Origin: an uncultured Lachnospiraceae bacterium
GTDB taxonomy: Bacteria > Bacillota > Clostridia > Lachnospirales > Lachnospiraceae
Length of the DNA stretch: 64,000 nucleotides
Direction: 5' to 3'
Assembly (NCBI GenBank): GCA_902476265.1
Contig: CABSCP010000001.1
Span: 248,001-312,000, forward strand
Positions 34,459 to 43,886 of this stretch are shown here, in pieces. The notes below the pieces were generated by a model. It did not search any database. It was not told where the DNA came from and saw only the letters and a program-made list of their open reading frames with translations. Within the stretch, counting starts at the first letter, position 1; each line of letters opens with the position of its first letter. The position numbers were made by a program, and so were the translations under genes.

Positions 34459-35742
34459 ATGGGACTCACAAAAGAAGATTACACAAATTTTGTAGAAATA
34501 CTGAAGGAAGAACTGACGCCCGCATTCGGATGCACGGAACCCATCGCAATCGCCTATTGTGCGGCAAAAGTGCGGGAGACGCTGGGAGGATTGCCTGAGC
34601 ACATTTTGATTGAAGCCTCCGGAAATATCATCAAAAATGTGAAAAGCGTGATCGTGCCCAACACCGGAGGCCTCAAGGGAATCCCGGCTGCCGCGGCGGC
34701 GGGAATCATAGCCGGAGAGGCGGACAAAGTGCTGGAAGTGATTGCCCGGGTTTCGGAGGAGCAGAAACAACAGATCCGGGCCTATCTGGACAGGGTATCC
34801 TTTGATGTGAAACCCCTGGAAGGCGGGGACAAGCTGGATGTGCGGATTACGGTTTCGGACAGCTCTCATACGGCTGCGGTGCGGATCGCCAGACGGCACA
34901 GCAATATCGTCCGGGTGGAAAAAGACGGCGAAGTATTGCTGGACCGGGAAGGAGAGGACTGCGGGACAGTCAGCTGCAGTGCGGACCGGAGCGGTCTTTC
35001 CGTTGAAAAGATTATCGATTTTGCAAAAGAGGCGGAAATTTCCGATGTAAAGGAAATTTTGGACAGACAGATTTCTTATAACTATGCCATTGCGGAGGAA
35101 GGAATTTCCCATGACTGGGGAGCCAATGTGGGAAGCGTTCTCATAAAGACCTTCGGAAATGATGTCAGGACGAGAGCGAAGGCCATGGCCGCCGCCGGCT
35201 CGGACGCCCGCATGAGCGGATGTGAACTGCCTGTGGTCATCAACTCAGGAAGCGGCAATCAGGGAATAACGGTTTCGGTTCCCGTAATCGTTTATGCGAA
35301 AGAACTTCATTCCACCGAGGACGAGCTGTACCGGGCCCTTTTGGTATCTAACCTGATCGCGATTCATTTAAAAAACGGCATCGGGCCGCTTTCGGCCTTC
35401 TGCGGGGCGGTCAGCGCCGGATGTGCGGCAGGCTGCGGCATCGCGTGGCTGCAGGGCGGAAGGATGGAGGAAATTTCCCATACCCTGGTCAATTCCATCG
35501 CCATCGTATCCGGAATCGTGTGCGACGGCGCCAAACCGTCCTGTGCAGGAAAGATTGCATCCTCCGTGGACGCGGGCATTTTGGGCTATCATATGTTCCG
35601 GGAAGGACAGCAGTTTTATGCCGAGGACGGGATCGTTTCCAAAGGGGTGGAGAATACCATAAGGAATATTTACCGCCTGGGGGCAAAAGGAATGTGTGAA
35701 ACGGATGAAGAAATCATCCGGATCATGACACACTGTGACTGA
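34459..35742 (+). CDS. cyuA: L-cysteine desulfidase (UPF0597/CyuA family)
   Basis: The 427-residue protein has the family signature TPAFGCTEPIAIAYCAAK near the start, NTGGLKGIPAAAAAG, and SGSGNQGITVSVPV. Late cysteines (FCGAVSAGCAAGCG, GIVCDGAKPSC) probably hold a [4Fe-4S] cluster. The family breaks L-cysteine into pyruvate, ammonia and sulfide. It is related to the serine dehydratase alpha chain, so some annotations call it serine dehydratase-like. The Opp transporter genes follow 51 bases later without a terminator. Confidence 0.88.
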   Translation: MGLTKEDYTNFVEILKEELTPAFGCTEPIAIAYCAAKVRETLGGLPEHILIEASGNIIKNVKSVIVPNTGGLKGIPAAAAAGIIAGEADKVLEVIARVSEEQKQQIRAYLDRVSFDVKPLEGGDKLDVRITVSDSSHTAAVRIARRHSNIVRVEKDGEVLLDREGEDCGTVSCSADRSGLSVEKIIDFAKEAEISDVKEILDRQISYNYAIAEEGISHDWGANVGSVLIKTFGNDVRTRAKAMAAAGSDARMSGCELPVVINSGSGNQGITVSVPVIVYAKELHSTEDELYRALLVSNLIAIHLKNGIGPLSAFCGAVSAGCAAGCGIAWLQGGRMEEISHTLVNSIAIVSGIVCDGAKPSCAGKIASSVDAGILGYHMFREGQQFYAEDGIVSKGVENTIRNIYRLGAKGMCETDEEIIRIMTHCD

Positions 35743-35793
35743 GGAAAACGCGGGTTAAAAAAGCCCGGCGCGATACAAAAAGGAGGACATAAA

Positions 35794-37530
35794 ATGAAAA
35801 AGTTACTGGCAATGTTATTGGCGGGCGTGATGGTAATGGGTACGCTGGCCGGCTGCGGCGACGGGACCACGGAAGTGGCTACCGCAGGAGACGCTAACAC
35901 AACTCAGACCCAGACGGCAGGGGCGGATACGGCTGCGGGCGGCGATACTCAGGTGCTGAACCTGCGCGCCACCTCTTTCGGCAACAACTATGACGTACAG
36001 GATATGGGCTGGCGCTGGATGATGGGCGACTGTTATGAAGGGCTTTACCGCAATGTGGCGGATGAAGAAGGCGAACACTTCATCCTGGCAGGAGCCGAGA
36101 GCGTGGATGTTTCGGATGACGGACTCGTTTATACCTTTCATCTGAGACAGAACGCAAAATGGTCCGACGGTGTTCCGGTTACGGCAAATGACTATGTGTA
36201 TGGCTGGACAAGACTGCTGGATGCATCCAAAGGTTATGATTACGCTTCCTTTATCATGAATGTGGCAGGGGCGGAGGAATATTATAACGGCACCGGCAGC
36301 GTGGAAGACGTAGGCGTAAAAGCGCTGGACGATTATACTTTTGAAGTGACATTAAAGGTTGCGGATCCTACTTTCCAGGCAAAACTGGTGGCAACCCCTA
36401 CCTATCCCACCCGCAGAGATATCGCGGAAGCGGCGGGGGATAACTGGGGAAAAGACTGGACCCTGTGTGTCTATAACGGACCCTATGTCATGTCTGAACT
36501 TGTAGAGGACAACAAGATGGTCTGGACCAAAAACCCGTACTACTGGGATGCGGAAAACGTGAAACTGGAAAGCATCAACTGGTATCTGATCGCAGAGGAT
36601 TCCACAGCCGCTACCATGTTTGACAACGGAGAACTGGATGTGCTTCAGACTTCCGGAGACTACGCTTTAAAATATGCGGCAGAAGCGGAAGCAGGCAACA
36701 TTGTGGAGCTGACTTCCGATTATCCCGGCACCGTTACCCTGTGCTATGATTTTAAGAATAACGGAAAATCCGGCCTGATGGGCAATGTGAAAATCCGGAA
36801 GGCAATTTCTTACTGTATCGATCGTGATGAAATGGTGGAGGCTGTTTACGGCAGATATAAACCCGCTTACGGTTATATCGCGCCCGCCATCACCTTTAAC
36901 GGAGAACCCTGGCGCAGCCAGGTGGAAGAGCCCATCAAGGCTGAGTATGAAGAATATGCGGCAGATCCTGCAAAACTGCAGGCGCTGTTCCAGGAAGGAC
37001 TGGATGAACTGGGTGTGACAACACCGATCAGCGATATCACCCTGACGATGCTGACCTACGGAACAACCATCGAAAACCAGTCTGAGCGCGAATATCTGCA
37101 GCAGGTCATTTCCCAGAAGCTGGGATGCAAAGTGGAACTGAACGCGGTGGGCGACTATGCGCTGTTCGAGGCGGAGAGAGATGCCGGCAACTTTGACTTC
37201 ATGACTTCCGGCTGGTGGAGCGATTATAATGATCCGCTGGATTACCTCAACACTTTCCACACCGGATATTATGATTCCTATGGGTATTACAGCAATCCGG
37301 AATATGATGCGCTGGCGGATTCCCTCACCGGTGAAAACGATATGGAGAAGCGCAGACAGATTTATGAGAGCATGGAAAAGATGCTTCTTCTGGATGAATG
37401 TGCGATGGCGCCGATCTATTACAATACCAAGCAGGTATTTTTACAGAATTGGGTGAAGGATTTCAGAACCTCTTCCTTCGGCGCAAGCCAGGAACTGTAT
37501 ATCACCTATATTGAAGGCAGAAATAAATAA
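35794..37530 (+). CDS. oppA: Oligopeptide ABC transporter, substrate-binding lipoprotein
   Basis: A 578-residue family 5 solute-binding protein. The signal ends in lipobox TLAGC (Cys21), then a Thr/Gln-rich linker. LRQNAKWSDGVPVTANDYVYGWTR is the family hallmark, and WWSDYNDPLDYLNTFHTG and RRQIYESMEKMLLLDE follow as usual. It binds peptides outside the membrane and delivers them to OppBC. AAGGAGG precedes ATG. Co-transcription with the cysteine desulfidase suggests that cysteine-containing peptides may be a substrate (inference). Confidence 0.94.
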   Translation: MKKLLAMLLAGVMVMGTLAGCGDGTTEVATAGDANTTQTQTAGADTAAGGDTQVLNLRATSFGNNYDVQDMGWRWMMGDCYEGLYRNVADEEGEHFILAGAESVDVSDDGLVYTFHLRQNAKWSDGVPVTANDYVYGWTRLLDASKGYDYASFIMNVAGAEEYYNGTGSVEDVGVKALDDYTFEVTLKVADPTFQAKLVATPTYPTRRDIAEAAGDNWGKDWTLCVYNGPYVMSELVEDNKMVWTKNPYYWDAENVKLESINWYLIAEDSTAATMFDNGELDVLQTSGDYALKYAAEAEAGNIVELTSDYPGTVTLCYDFKNNGKSGLMGNVKIRKAISYCIDRDEMVEAVYGRYKPAYGYIAPAITFNGEPWRSQVEEPIKAEYEEYAADPAKLQALFQEGLDELGVTTPISDITLTMLTYGTTIENQSEREYLQQVISQKLGCKVELNAVGDYALFEAERDAGNFDFMTSGWWSDYNDPLDYLNTFHTGYYDSYGYYSNPEYDALADSLTGENDMEKRRQIYESMEKMLLLDECAMAPIYYNTKQVFLQNWVKDFRTSSFGASQELYITYIEGRNK

Positions 37531-37589
37531 ACGGATCGATCAACGTCACTTTTGATAAGAAACTGTGACATTACCACAAAAGAAACCGG

Positions 37590-37655
37590 GAAGGGCTTAC
37601 AAGAAGCCGGGCGGTCTGGCAGAGTCGCCGGACCGACGGCGTATCTAAGCCCTTC
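37590..37655 (+). promoter_or_regulatory. Stable hairpin between oppA and oppB
   Basis: Outer stem GAAGGGCTTA/TAAGCCCTTC (37590-37599 with 37646-37655) encloses GGTCTGGC/GCCGGACC and short side pairs. Only three T follow, so it is not a full terminator. It probably guards the oppA mRNA 3' end or limits downstream reading, giving more binding protein than permease, as in other solute-binding protein operons. Confidence 0.65.
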
Positions 37656-37682
37656 TTTGGTATTAGAACAGGGAGTGCTGTT

Positions 37683-38639
37683 ATGGTTAAATATTTACTC
37701 CGGCGATTCTGTGAAATGGTTCTGACCCTTTTCCTCATCGCTACGGCAACTTTTTTCCTCCTGGAAGCGGTTCCGGGAGATCCTCTTTCACAGCGGGCCG
37801 ATAAGCTGCAGCCCCAGGCCAGGGAAAATCTTTATAAAAGATATGGTCTAGACAAACCCGTGATGGAACGTTATGTCATTACGATGAAAAATATGGCCAT
37901 GGGGGATTTCGGCGAGTCCTTTGTCTACGCGGGCCAAACAATAGGAAAACTGGTCCACGACAGGCTCCCCGTTTCTGCAAGGCTTGGCTTGCAGCAGATG
38001 CTCCTTGGAGTTACCATCGGCCTGCTTCTGGGAGTACTTGCCGCAACGAAAAGGGGAACCATAGCGGATTATCTTGTAGTGGGGCTGTCGGTCCTGCTCA
38101 TATCCATTCCGCATCTGATATTCGGCCTGCTTCTGCAGAAGGTGTTTGCCGGAAACCTGAAATGGTTTCCCACCATCGGCTGGCCGGCGGGAAAGGATCT
38201 GTGGTTTGGCGGCTGGGAATATACCTTCCTCCCTACGCTGACGGGCTGCTTCACCTATGTGGCCACCTATGCCCGTCTGTTGAAGACTTCCATGCTTGAC
38301 GTGATCAACCAGGATTATGTGCTGACGGCGGAATCGAAAGGATTGAGCAGGGGCGCGGTGATCCGCCGCCACATTCTGCGCAATTCCTTCATACCGGTCA
38401 TGACACAGCTTCCCATGTCTGTGGCGATGTGTATTACAGGCTCCTTTTTCATCGAGAGTATTTTTTCCATTCCGGGCATTGGCCAGTATTACGTGACTGC
38501 CGTGAATAATCAGGATCTTTCCATTGTGCTTGGGGAGACGGTGCTTTTGGCCGCTCTTTATATCGTGGTGCTATTCATCACGGATATCCTTTATGTGCTG
38601 GTAGATCCCCGCATCGGTATGCCGGGCAGTGGAAAATAG
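37683..38639 (+). CDS. oppB: Oligopeptide ABC transporter permease OppB
   Basis: A 318-residue inner-membrane protein with six helices. It begins MVKYLLRRFCEMVLTLFLIA, and the EAA-like coupling loop is LTAESKGLSRGAVIRRHILRNS. The N-terminal conserved segment with PGDPL and LDKPVMERY is typical of DppB/OppB. It forms the channel with the next gene's product. Confidence 0.95.
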   Translation: MVKYLLRRFCEMVLTLFLIATATFFLLEAVPGDPLSQRADKLQPQARENLYKRYGLDKPVMERYVITMKNMAMGDFGESFVYAGQTIGKLVHDRLPVSARLGLQQMLLGVTIGLLLGVLAATKRGTIADYLVVGLSVLLISIPHLIFGLLLQKVFAGNLKWFPTIGWPAGKDLWFGGWEYTFLPTLTGCFTYVATYARLLKTSMLDVINQDYVLTAESKGLSRGAVIRRHILRNSFIPVMTQLPMSVAMCITGSFFIESIFSIPGIGQYYVTAVNNQDLSIVLGETVLLAALYIVVLFITDILYVLVDPRIGMPGSGK

Positions 38640-38652
38640 GAGGAGATGGAAA

Positions 38653-39570
38653 ATGGCACAGTTAACACCCGAAAAATTTAAAGTAGTTGGCTTTTCTCAG
38701 GAAGAAGCCAATCGGATCGACCGTCCGACGATTTCCTACTGGCAGGATGCCTGGAGGAGGCTTCGGAAAAATCCCGTCGCGATGATATCGCTGGTGGTGC
38801 TGGGACTGCTGGTGGTGCTGGTGATCATAGGCCCTTATATCCGCGGCTATGATTTTATCACCATGAATGTGAGAGACAAAAACCAGGGACCCAGCGCAAA
38901 ATACTGGTTCGGTACGGACAACCTGGGACGGGATCTGTTTTCCAGAATATGGATAGGCGCCCGCGCATCCATTCTGATTGCGTTGATCGCCACGGCATTA
39001 AAACTGGTGGTGGGTACGCTTTACGGAGCGGCGATGGCTCATTTCGGCGGCTGGGTGGATGATGTCCTGATGCGCATTATCGAGGTCATCAACTCGGTTC
39101 CCTATCTGCTGGTGACCATTCTGATCATGATGGTGCTGGGCAACAATCTTTTTGCGCTGCTGGTGGCGCTGAGCATCACCGCATGGTGCAACACGGCCAG
39201 ACAGACCAGAGGCATGATCAAACAATTAAAAGAATCCGAATATGTATATGCGGCGGAAGTGCTGGGAGCAAAGCCTTCCCGCATCATTTTGAAGCACTAT
39301 GTCCCCAACATGCTCAGCATTCTGATCCTGGATGCGTCAACGGCGATCCCTCAGTTCATTTTTACGGAAGCAGGCTTAAGCTTTCTGGGCATCGGCCTTC
39401 GCGCTCCGGCTATCAGCCTGGGCGTTCTGATTTCCCAGGGACAGCAGACCATGGATTTTTATCCGGCCCAGCTGTTTTATCCGTGCGCCATTCTGTGTAT
39501 CATCGTCATGGCGTTTAACCTGCTGGGAGACGGCCTGCGCGATGCGCTTGACCCGAGACTGAGACAGTGA
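38653..39570 (+). CDS. oppC: Oligopeptide ABC transporter permease OppC
   Basis: A 305-residue permease with the N-terminal OppC_N segment (WQDAWRRLRKNPVAMISLVV), KYWFGTDNLGRDLFSRIWIG, and the EAA loop AAEVLGAKPSRIILKHYVPN. The start at ATG 38653 is preceded by AGGAGGAGATGG; a GTG at 38629 is unlikely as it lies upstream of that site. Confidence 0.95.
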   Translation: MAQLTPEKFKVVGFSQEEANRIDRPTISYWQDAWRRLRKNPVAMISLVVLGLLVVLVIIGPYIRGYDFITMNVRDKNQGPSAKYWFGTDNLGRDLFSRIWIGARASILIALIATALKLVVGTLYGAAMAHFGGWVDDVLMRIIEVINSVPYLLVTILIMMVLGNNLFALLVALSITAWCNTARQTRGMIKQLKESEYVYAAEVLGAKPSRIILKHYVPNMLSILILDASTAIPQFIFTEAGLSFLGIGLRAPAISLGVLISQGQQTMDFYPAQLFYPCAILCIIVMAFNLLGDGLRDALDPRLRQ

Positions 39571-39610
39571 CCGATAAAAGGTTCGATAATGAAGGAAGGA
39601 TAAAAGAGCA

Positions 39611-40639
39611 ATGAGCGACACAAACCATATTCTGGAAGTGAAAAACCTGCGCGTTTCCTATCATACCTACGCGGGCGAAGTACAGTCCGTCAGAGGCGTC
39701 TCCTTTGAACTGGAGACAGGGAAAGCGCTGGCTGTCGTAGGGGAATCCGGCTGTGGAAAATCGGTTACCGCAAAGTCTATTATGGGTCTGATCAAAGGGC
39801 CGGCCGGGGAAATCAAAGAGGGCAGCGAAATCCTCTATAACGGTGAAAATATACTGAATTATACAAAGAAACAGTGGCAGGCATATAAGGGCGGCGAGTG
39901 TGCGATTGTGTTTCAGGACGCGCTGGCATCCTTAAACCCCACCATGCGCGTGGGAAAGCAGATCGCGGAAAATCTGATGGTTCATAAAAATATGGACAAA
40001 AATGCGGCCAGGAAGGAAGCGGTGGAAATGCTGCGTATGGTAGGCATACCGGAGCCTGAAAAAAGGGTGAAGCAGTATCCCCACGAATTTTCCGGCGGTA
40101 TGCGCCAGCGTGTCATGATCGCCATCGCATTTGCCTGCGACCCTAAGCTGCTGATCTGCGACGAGCCGACCACCGCCCTGGACGTGACGATCCAGGGGCA
40201 GATTCTGGATATCATCAAGGGACTGCAGAAAAAGAACAATACATCGGTCATCCTGATCACCCATGATCTGGGGGTTGTGGCAAATCTGGCGCAGGATATT
40301 GCCGTGATGTATTCGGGGATGATTGTGGAGAAAGGAAAAGCGGCAGATATTTTTTACCGTCCCAGACATCCCTATACCTGGGCACTCATCGAGTCGGTGC
40401 CCCGTCTTGACCTGGAGAACAAACAGGAGCTGGCTTCCATTCCCGGAACGCCTCCCGACCTGTTGAATCCTCCCGCGGGCTGTCCGTTTTCCACCAGGTG
40501 TAAATACTGCATGGAGATCTGCAAAGAAGAAATGCCGGAGCGCACGGACTTCGGGGACGGCCACCTGGCTGCCTGCTGGCTTCATCATCCGATGGCGCCG
40601 AAAGTGGAAATGCCCGACCGGAAGGGCGGACAGGCCTGA
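39611..40639 (+). CDS. oppD: Oligopeptide ABC transporter ATPase OppD
   Basis: A 342-residue ABC ATPase: Walker A GESGCGKSVTAKS, signature FSGGMRQRV, Walker B LLICDEPTTALD, switch His ILITHD. The C-terminal oligopeptide-transporter extension carries CPFSTRCKYCMEIC with cysteines that in relatives can hold an iron-sulfur cluster. Confidence 0.96.
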   Translation: MSDTNHILEVKNLRVSYHTYAGEVQSVRGVSFELETGKALAVVGESGCGKSVTAKSIMGLIKGPAGEIKEGSEILYNGENILNYTKKQWQAYKGGECAIVFQDALASLNPTMRVGKQIAENLMVHKNMDKNAARKEAVEMLRMVGIPEPEKRVKQYPHEFSGGMRQRVMIAIAFACDPKLLICDEPTTALDVTIQGQILDIIKGLQKKNNTSVILITHDLGVVANLAQDIAVMYSGMIVEKGKAADIFYRPRHPYTWALIESVPRLDLENKQELASIPGTPPDLLNPPAGCPFSTRCKYCMEICKEEMPERTDFGDGHLAACWLHHPMAPKVEMPDRKGGQA

Positions 40640-40697
40640 GCGTCCTCTGGCCTTTTTAGTAAACGGATAGGTCCGCGATATTGCAGGAGGAATAGTG

Positions 40698-41696
40698 ATG
40701 AAAGAAGAAAAGAAAGTGCTGCTTTCCGTGCAGCATCTCAAAAAATATTTTAACGTGGGTAAAAACGCGGTCTTAAAAGCGGTTGACGATGTCACCTTCG
40801 ACATTTATAAAGGAGAGACGCTGGGCATGGTGGGAGAATCCGGCTGCGGGAAAACGACCTGCGGACGCACCTGCATCGGACTCTATGATAAGACGGACGG
40901 ACAGGTTCTTTATAAGGGACGGGATGTGCACGCTTTGGACAAAAAGGACAGACAGTCCTTTAAAAAGGAAGTCCAGATGGTTTTTCAGGATCCTTATAAT
41001 TCGCTGGATCCCCGCATGACAGTGGCGGAAATTATCGGGGAAGGGATCGATATTCACCGTCTTGCCAAAACGAAACAGGAACGGGAAGAAATCATTTATA
41101 AATATCTGGAGCTGGTGGGATTAAACCGGGAGCATGCCAACCGGTTTGTGCATGAATTTTCCGGCGGACAGAGGCAGAGGATCGGCATTGCCCGGGCCCT
41201 GGCCGTACAGCCGGAGTTCATGGTGCTGGATGAGCCCATTTCCGCGCTGGACGTGTCCATTCAGGCGCAGATTGTCAATCTTTTGGTGGAGCTTCAGAAA
41301 AAGATGGGGCTGACCTATCTCTTTGTGGCGCATGACCTGTCCATGGTAAAACATATTTCGGACCGGGTGGCGGTGTTGTATCTGGGGACTTTGGTGGAAC
41401 TGACTACTTCCGCAAAGCTGTATGAAAATCCCCTTCATCCCTATACGCAGGCGCTGCTTTCCGCAATTCCGATTCCGGATCCGGAGATTGAGAAGGAGAG
41501 GGACGAAAAGAAAATACGCCTGGAGGGGGAAGTACCCAGCCCCATCAATACAAAACCCGGATGTAAGTTCAAAGGGCGCTGTAAATATGCAATGCCTGTC
41601 TGCGAACAGGAAATGCCGCCCCTTGTGGAAATCGGAGAAGGGCATTATGTGGCCTGTCACCGTTGTGCGCAGATGCTGCAGGCGGAGAAAAAATGA
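40698..41696 (+). CDS. oppF: Oligopeptide ABC transporter ATPase OppF
   Basis: A 332-residue ABC ATPase and partner of OppD: Walker A GESGCGKTTCGRT, signature FSGGQRQRIGIARAL, Walker B FMVLDEPISALD, VAHDLSMV. The C-terminal extension includes CKFKGRCKYAMPVC. ATG 40698 with GGAGG upstream; a GTG three bases earlier is possible. Confidence 0.96.
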   Translation: MKEEKKVLLSVQHLKKYFNVGKNAVLKAVDDVTFDIYKGETLGMVGESGCGKTTCGRTCIGLYDKTDGQVLYKGRDVHALDKKDRQSFKKEVQMVFQDPYNSLDPRMTVAEIIGEGIDIHRLAKTKQEREEIIYKYLELVGLNREHANRFVHEFSGGQRQRIGIARALAVQPEFMVLDEPISALDVSIQAQIVNLLVELQKKMGLTYLFVAHDLSMVKHISDRVAVLYLGTLVELTTSAKLYENPLHPYTQALLSAIPIPDPEIEKERDEKKIRLEGEVPSPINTKPGCKFKGRCKYAMPVCEQEMPPLVEIGEGHYVACHRCAQMLQAEKK

Positions 41697-42043
41697 GCAG
41701 AGTAAGAGGGTTTGTAAAGGATATCCTGAAAGCTTTTCTGATCGGGGCGTCCGCTGCCGTGGCAGCGGCAGCAATATTGTTTCTCGCAGGACTCGTCGGC
41801 GGAGGCACCGGCGCGGCAGGGCTTGAGACGGCAAAAAACGGTGTATTTATTGCAACGGCGCTCCTTTTGTTCTTCCTTGCGGGAATGCTGTTGATAAAAG
41901 GGAAAAAAACGGAGCCTTTGAAAGAAGACGGCGCTTTGAAGCACCATTTTGAAGTCATCGGTTTAAAGACAGTCACTGGCATCATCGCGCTGGCGTTCCT
42001 TCTGACGGGAGCGCTGGCAGATTTCATCCAGCGCAGTCTGTAA
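41693..42043 (+). CDS. Small membrane protein linked to the Opp operon
   Basis: A 116-residue protein overlapping the oppF stop by four bases (ATGA), so probably translationally coupled. Three hydrophobic helices are visible (about residues 10-35, 43-63, 92-110), with a charged loop KGKKTEPLKEDGALKHH. No family recognised. It may assist the transporter or merely share its mRNA. A terminator follows at 42158. Confidence 0.7.
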   Translation: MSRVRGFVKDILKAFLIGASAAVAAAAILFLAGLVGGGTGAAGLETAKNGVFIATALLLFFLAGMLLIKGKKTEPLKEDGALKHHFEVIGLKTVTGIIALAFLLTGALADFIQRSL

Positions 42044-42157
42044 GCAGAGCCGACAGGAAAAACGCATCCGTGTCCCGGCGGGCCCATAAACCGGCCGCTG
42101 TGGCGCGTAGGTGTTTATCTTGAAGGTTCCGGAGAAGGAGATGCTGAAAAATAAGAG

Positions 42158-42197
42158 AAAGCGCGGAAGAGAAAAAACTCTTTCGGCGCTTTTTTTG
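42158..42197 (+). terminator. Terminator ending the Opp operon
   Basis: Stem AAAGCGC-GGAAGAG against CTCTTTC-GGCGCTTT, loop of A residues, followed by a T-run at 42191-42196. Confidence 0.8.
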
Positions 42198-42226
42198 TGA
42201 AGTCAGGGAACGCGGCGAGGGAATAT

Positions 42227-42255
42227 TTGCATCAAAGTTATGGTTGTGATATACT
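42227..42255 (+). promoter_or_regulatory. Promoter of the sua5-rpiB-upp-comEB operon
   Basis: TTGCAT (42227-42232) and TATACT (42250-42255), 17 bases apart; 58 bases before the chosen sua5 start. Confidence 0.65.
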
Positions 42256-42313
42256 GTAAACGATATTGACAGAGGATGAAAAAAACGCGCAGGAGAGACA
42301 GAGGCAGCGAAAT

Positions 42314-43375
42314 ATGGAAACGGTTCTGGTAAAGATAGACGGTATAAATCCGGATAGAGAGAGCATCAGAAAAGCGGGGCAGATCATCCGTCAGGGGGGG
42401 CTGGTGGCGTTTCCGACGGAGACCGTATACGGTTTGGGCGGAGATGCGTTGAATCCCGGCTCTTCCAAAAAAATTTATGAGGCAAAGGGACGTCCGTCCG
42501 ATAATCCGCTGATCGTGCATATCTGCCGGTGGGAGGATATTTATAAAATAGCCGATCCGGTGCCGGAAAGTGCGAAGAAGCTGGCGGATGCCTTCTGGCC
42601 GGGTCCGCTGACCATGATCCTGAATAAGACGGAACTGGTGCCGAAAGAGACCACAGGAGGACTGGATACGGTAGCGGTGCGTTTCCCGGTGGATAAAACC
42701 GCGCAGGCATTCATCGATGCGGCGGGCGGATTTGTGGCAGCGCCCAGCGCCAATCTGTCCGGCAGGCCAAGTCCTACGCTGGCCAGATATGTGATGGAAG
42801 ATATGGGCGGCAGGATTGAGATGATTTTAGACGGCGGTGAAGTGGGAATCGGCCTGGAGTCCACCATTGTGGATCTGACCGGAGAGGAACCCATGATCCT
42901 TCGGCCGGGCTATGTGACGAAAGAGATGCTGGAGGAAGTGTTGGACAGGGTGGACGTGGACAGGACGATCCTGGATGCCGACTGCCGTCTCCGCCCCAAA
43001 GCGCCCGGAATGCGGTATAAACACTATGCGCCCAAAGGCGACCTTACCATTGTGGAGGGAGCGCCCGGGGCCGTGATGGAAGCGATCTGTGAAAAGAGCC
43101 GTCAGGCTAAAGAAGCAGGACAAAAGGTGGGCATTATCGCCACGGACGAAACGGACGGCAGATATCGCCGGGAAAGCAGGGCGGACAGTGTCAAAAGCGT
43201 GGGCAGCCGGACGGATGAAGAAGCGGTAGCAAGAAGTCTGTACCGGATCCTGCGGGAGTTCGACGATGAGGATGTGACGGTGATTTTTTCAGAGTCCTTT
43301 TCGGACAGCGGCTTTGGAGTGGCAATTATGAACCGGCTTTTGAAAGCGGCCGGTCATCATGTGGAAACAGTATAA
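42314..43375 (+). CDS. tsaC: L-threonylcarbamoyladenylate synthase (Sua5 type)
   Basis: A 353-residue protein with the YrdC domain (GGLVAFPTETVYGLGGDA, KGRPSDNPLIVHI, FVAAPSANLSGRPSPT, STIVDLTG) and the extra C-terminal Sua5 domain. It makes threonylcarbamoyl-AMP from threonine, bicarbonate and ATP for tRNA t6A37. ATG 42314 is chosen; a TTG at 42266 is in frame but adds a non-family leader. First gene of a five-gene run. Confidence 0.93.
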   Translation: METVLVKIDGINPDRESIRKAGQIIRQGGLVAFPTETVYGLGGDALNPGSSKKIYEAKGRPSDNPLIVHICRWEDIYKIADPVPESAKKLADAFWPGPLTMILNKTELVPKETTGGLDTVAVRFPVDKTAQAFIDAAGGFVAAPSANLSGRPSPTLARYVMEDMGGRIEMILDGGEVGIGLESTIVDLTGEEPMILRPGYVTKEMLEEVLDRVDVDRTILDADCRLRPKAPGMRYKHYAPKGDLTIVEGAPGAVMEAICEKSRQAKEAGQKVGIIATDETDGRYRRESRADSVKSVGSRTDEEAVARSLYRILREFDDEDVTVIFSESFSDSGFGVAIMNRLLKAAGHHVETV

Positions 43376-43391
43376 AAAAGGAGGATGCGAA

Positions 43392-43835
43392 ATGATTGCA
43401 TTAGCGTGTGACCATGGCGGATATGACCTGAAATGCAAGGTGACCGCCTATTTTGAGGAGAAGGGAATCGCATATAAGGATTTTGGAAGCTTTGGAAAGG
43501 GGTCCTGTGATTATCCTGATTTTGCACGTCCGGCGGCGGAAGCTGTAGCCAACGGAGAATGTGAAATGGGTGTAGTGATCTGTACGACGGGGATCGGCGT
43601 TTCCATTGTGGCAAATAAGGTGAAGGGGATCCGCTGCGCTTTGTGTTCGGATCTGCTTTCCGCCAGACTGACCAGGGAACATAACAATGCCAATGTGCTG
43701 GCCATGGGCGCCGGAATCATCGGGCCTGATCTGGCCTTGAACATCCTGGATACTTTTTTGAACACGCCTTTTTCCGGAGCAGAGAGGCATGCCAGAAGGG
43801 TTGACAAAATTGAGAGTGATGTTACATACTGCTGA
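43392..43835 (+). CDS. rpiB: Ribose-5-phosphate isomerase B
   Basis: A 147-residue RpiB/LacAB-family enzyme: LACDHGGYDLK, GVVICTTGIGVSIVANK and REHNNANVLAMGAG are hallmarks. It interconverts ribose-5-phosphate and ribulose-5-phosphate. AGGAGG lies before ATG 43392, 16 bases after tsaC. Confidence 0.94.
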   Translation: MIALACDHGGYDLKCKVTAYFEEKGIAYKDFGSFGKGSCDYPDFARPAAEAVANGECEMGVVICTTGIGVSIVANKVKGIRCALCSDLLSARLTREHNNANVLAMGAGIIGPDLALNILDTFLNTPFSGAERHARRVDKIESDVTYC

Positions 43836-43886
43836 GAGAGAAAGGGATTCCACGGATAGTGGACTGACATACGAGGAGGATAAAAA

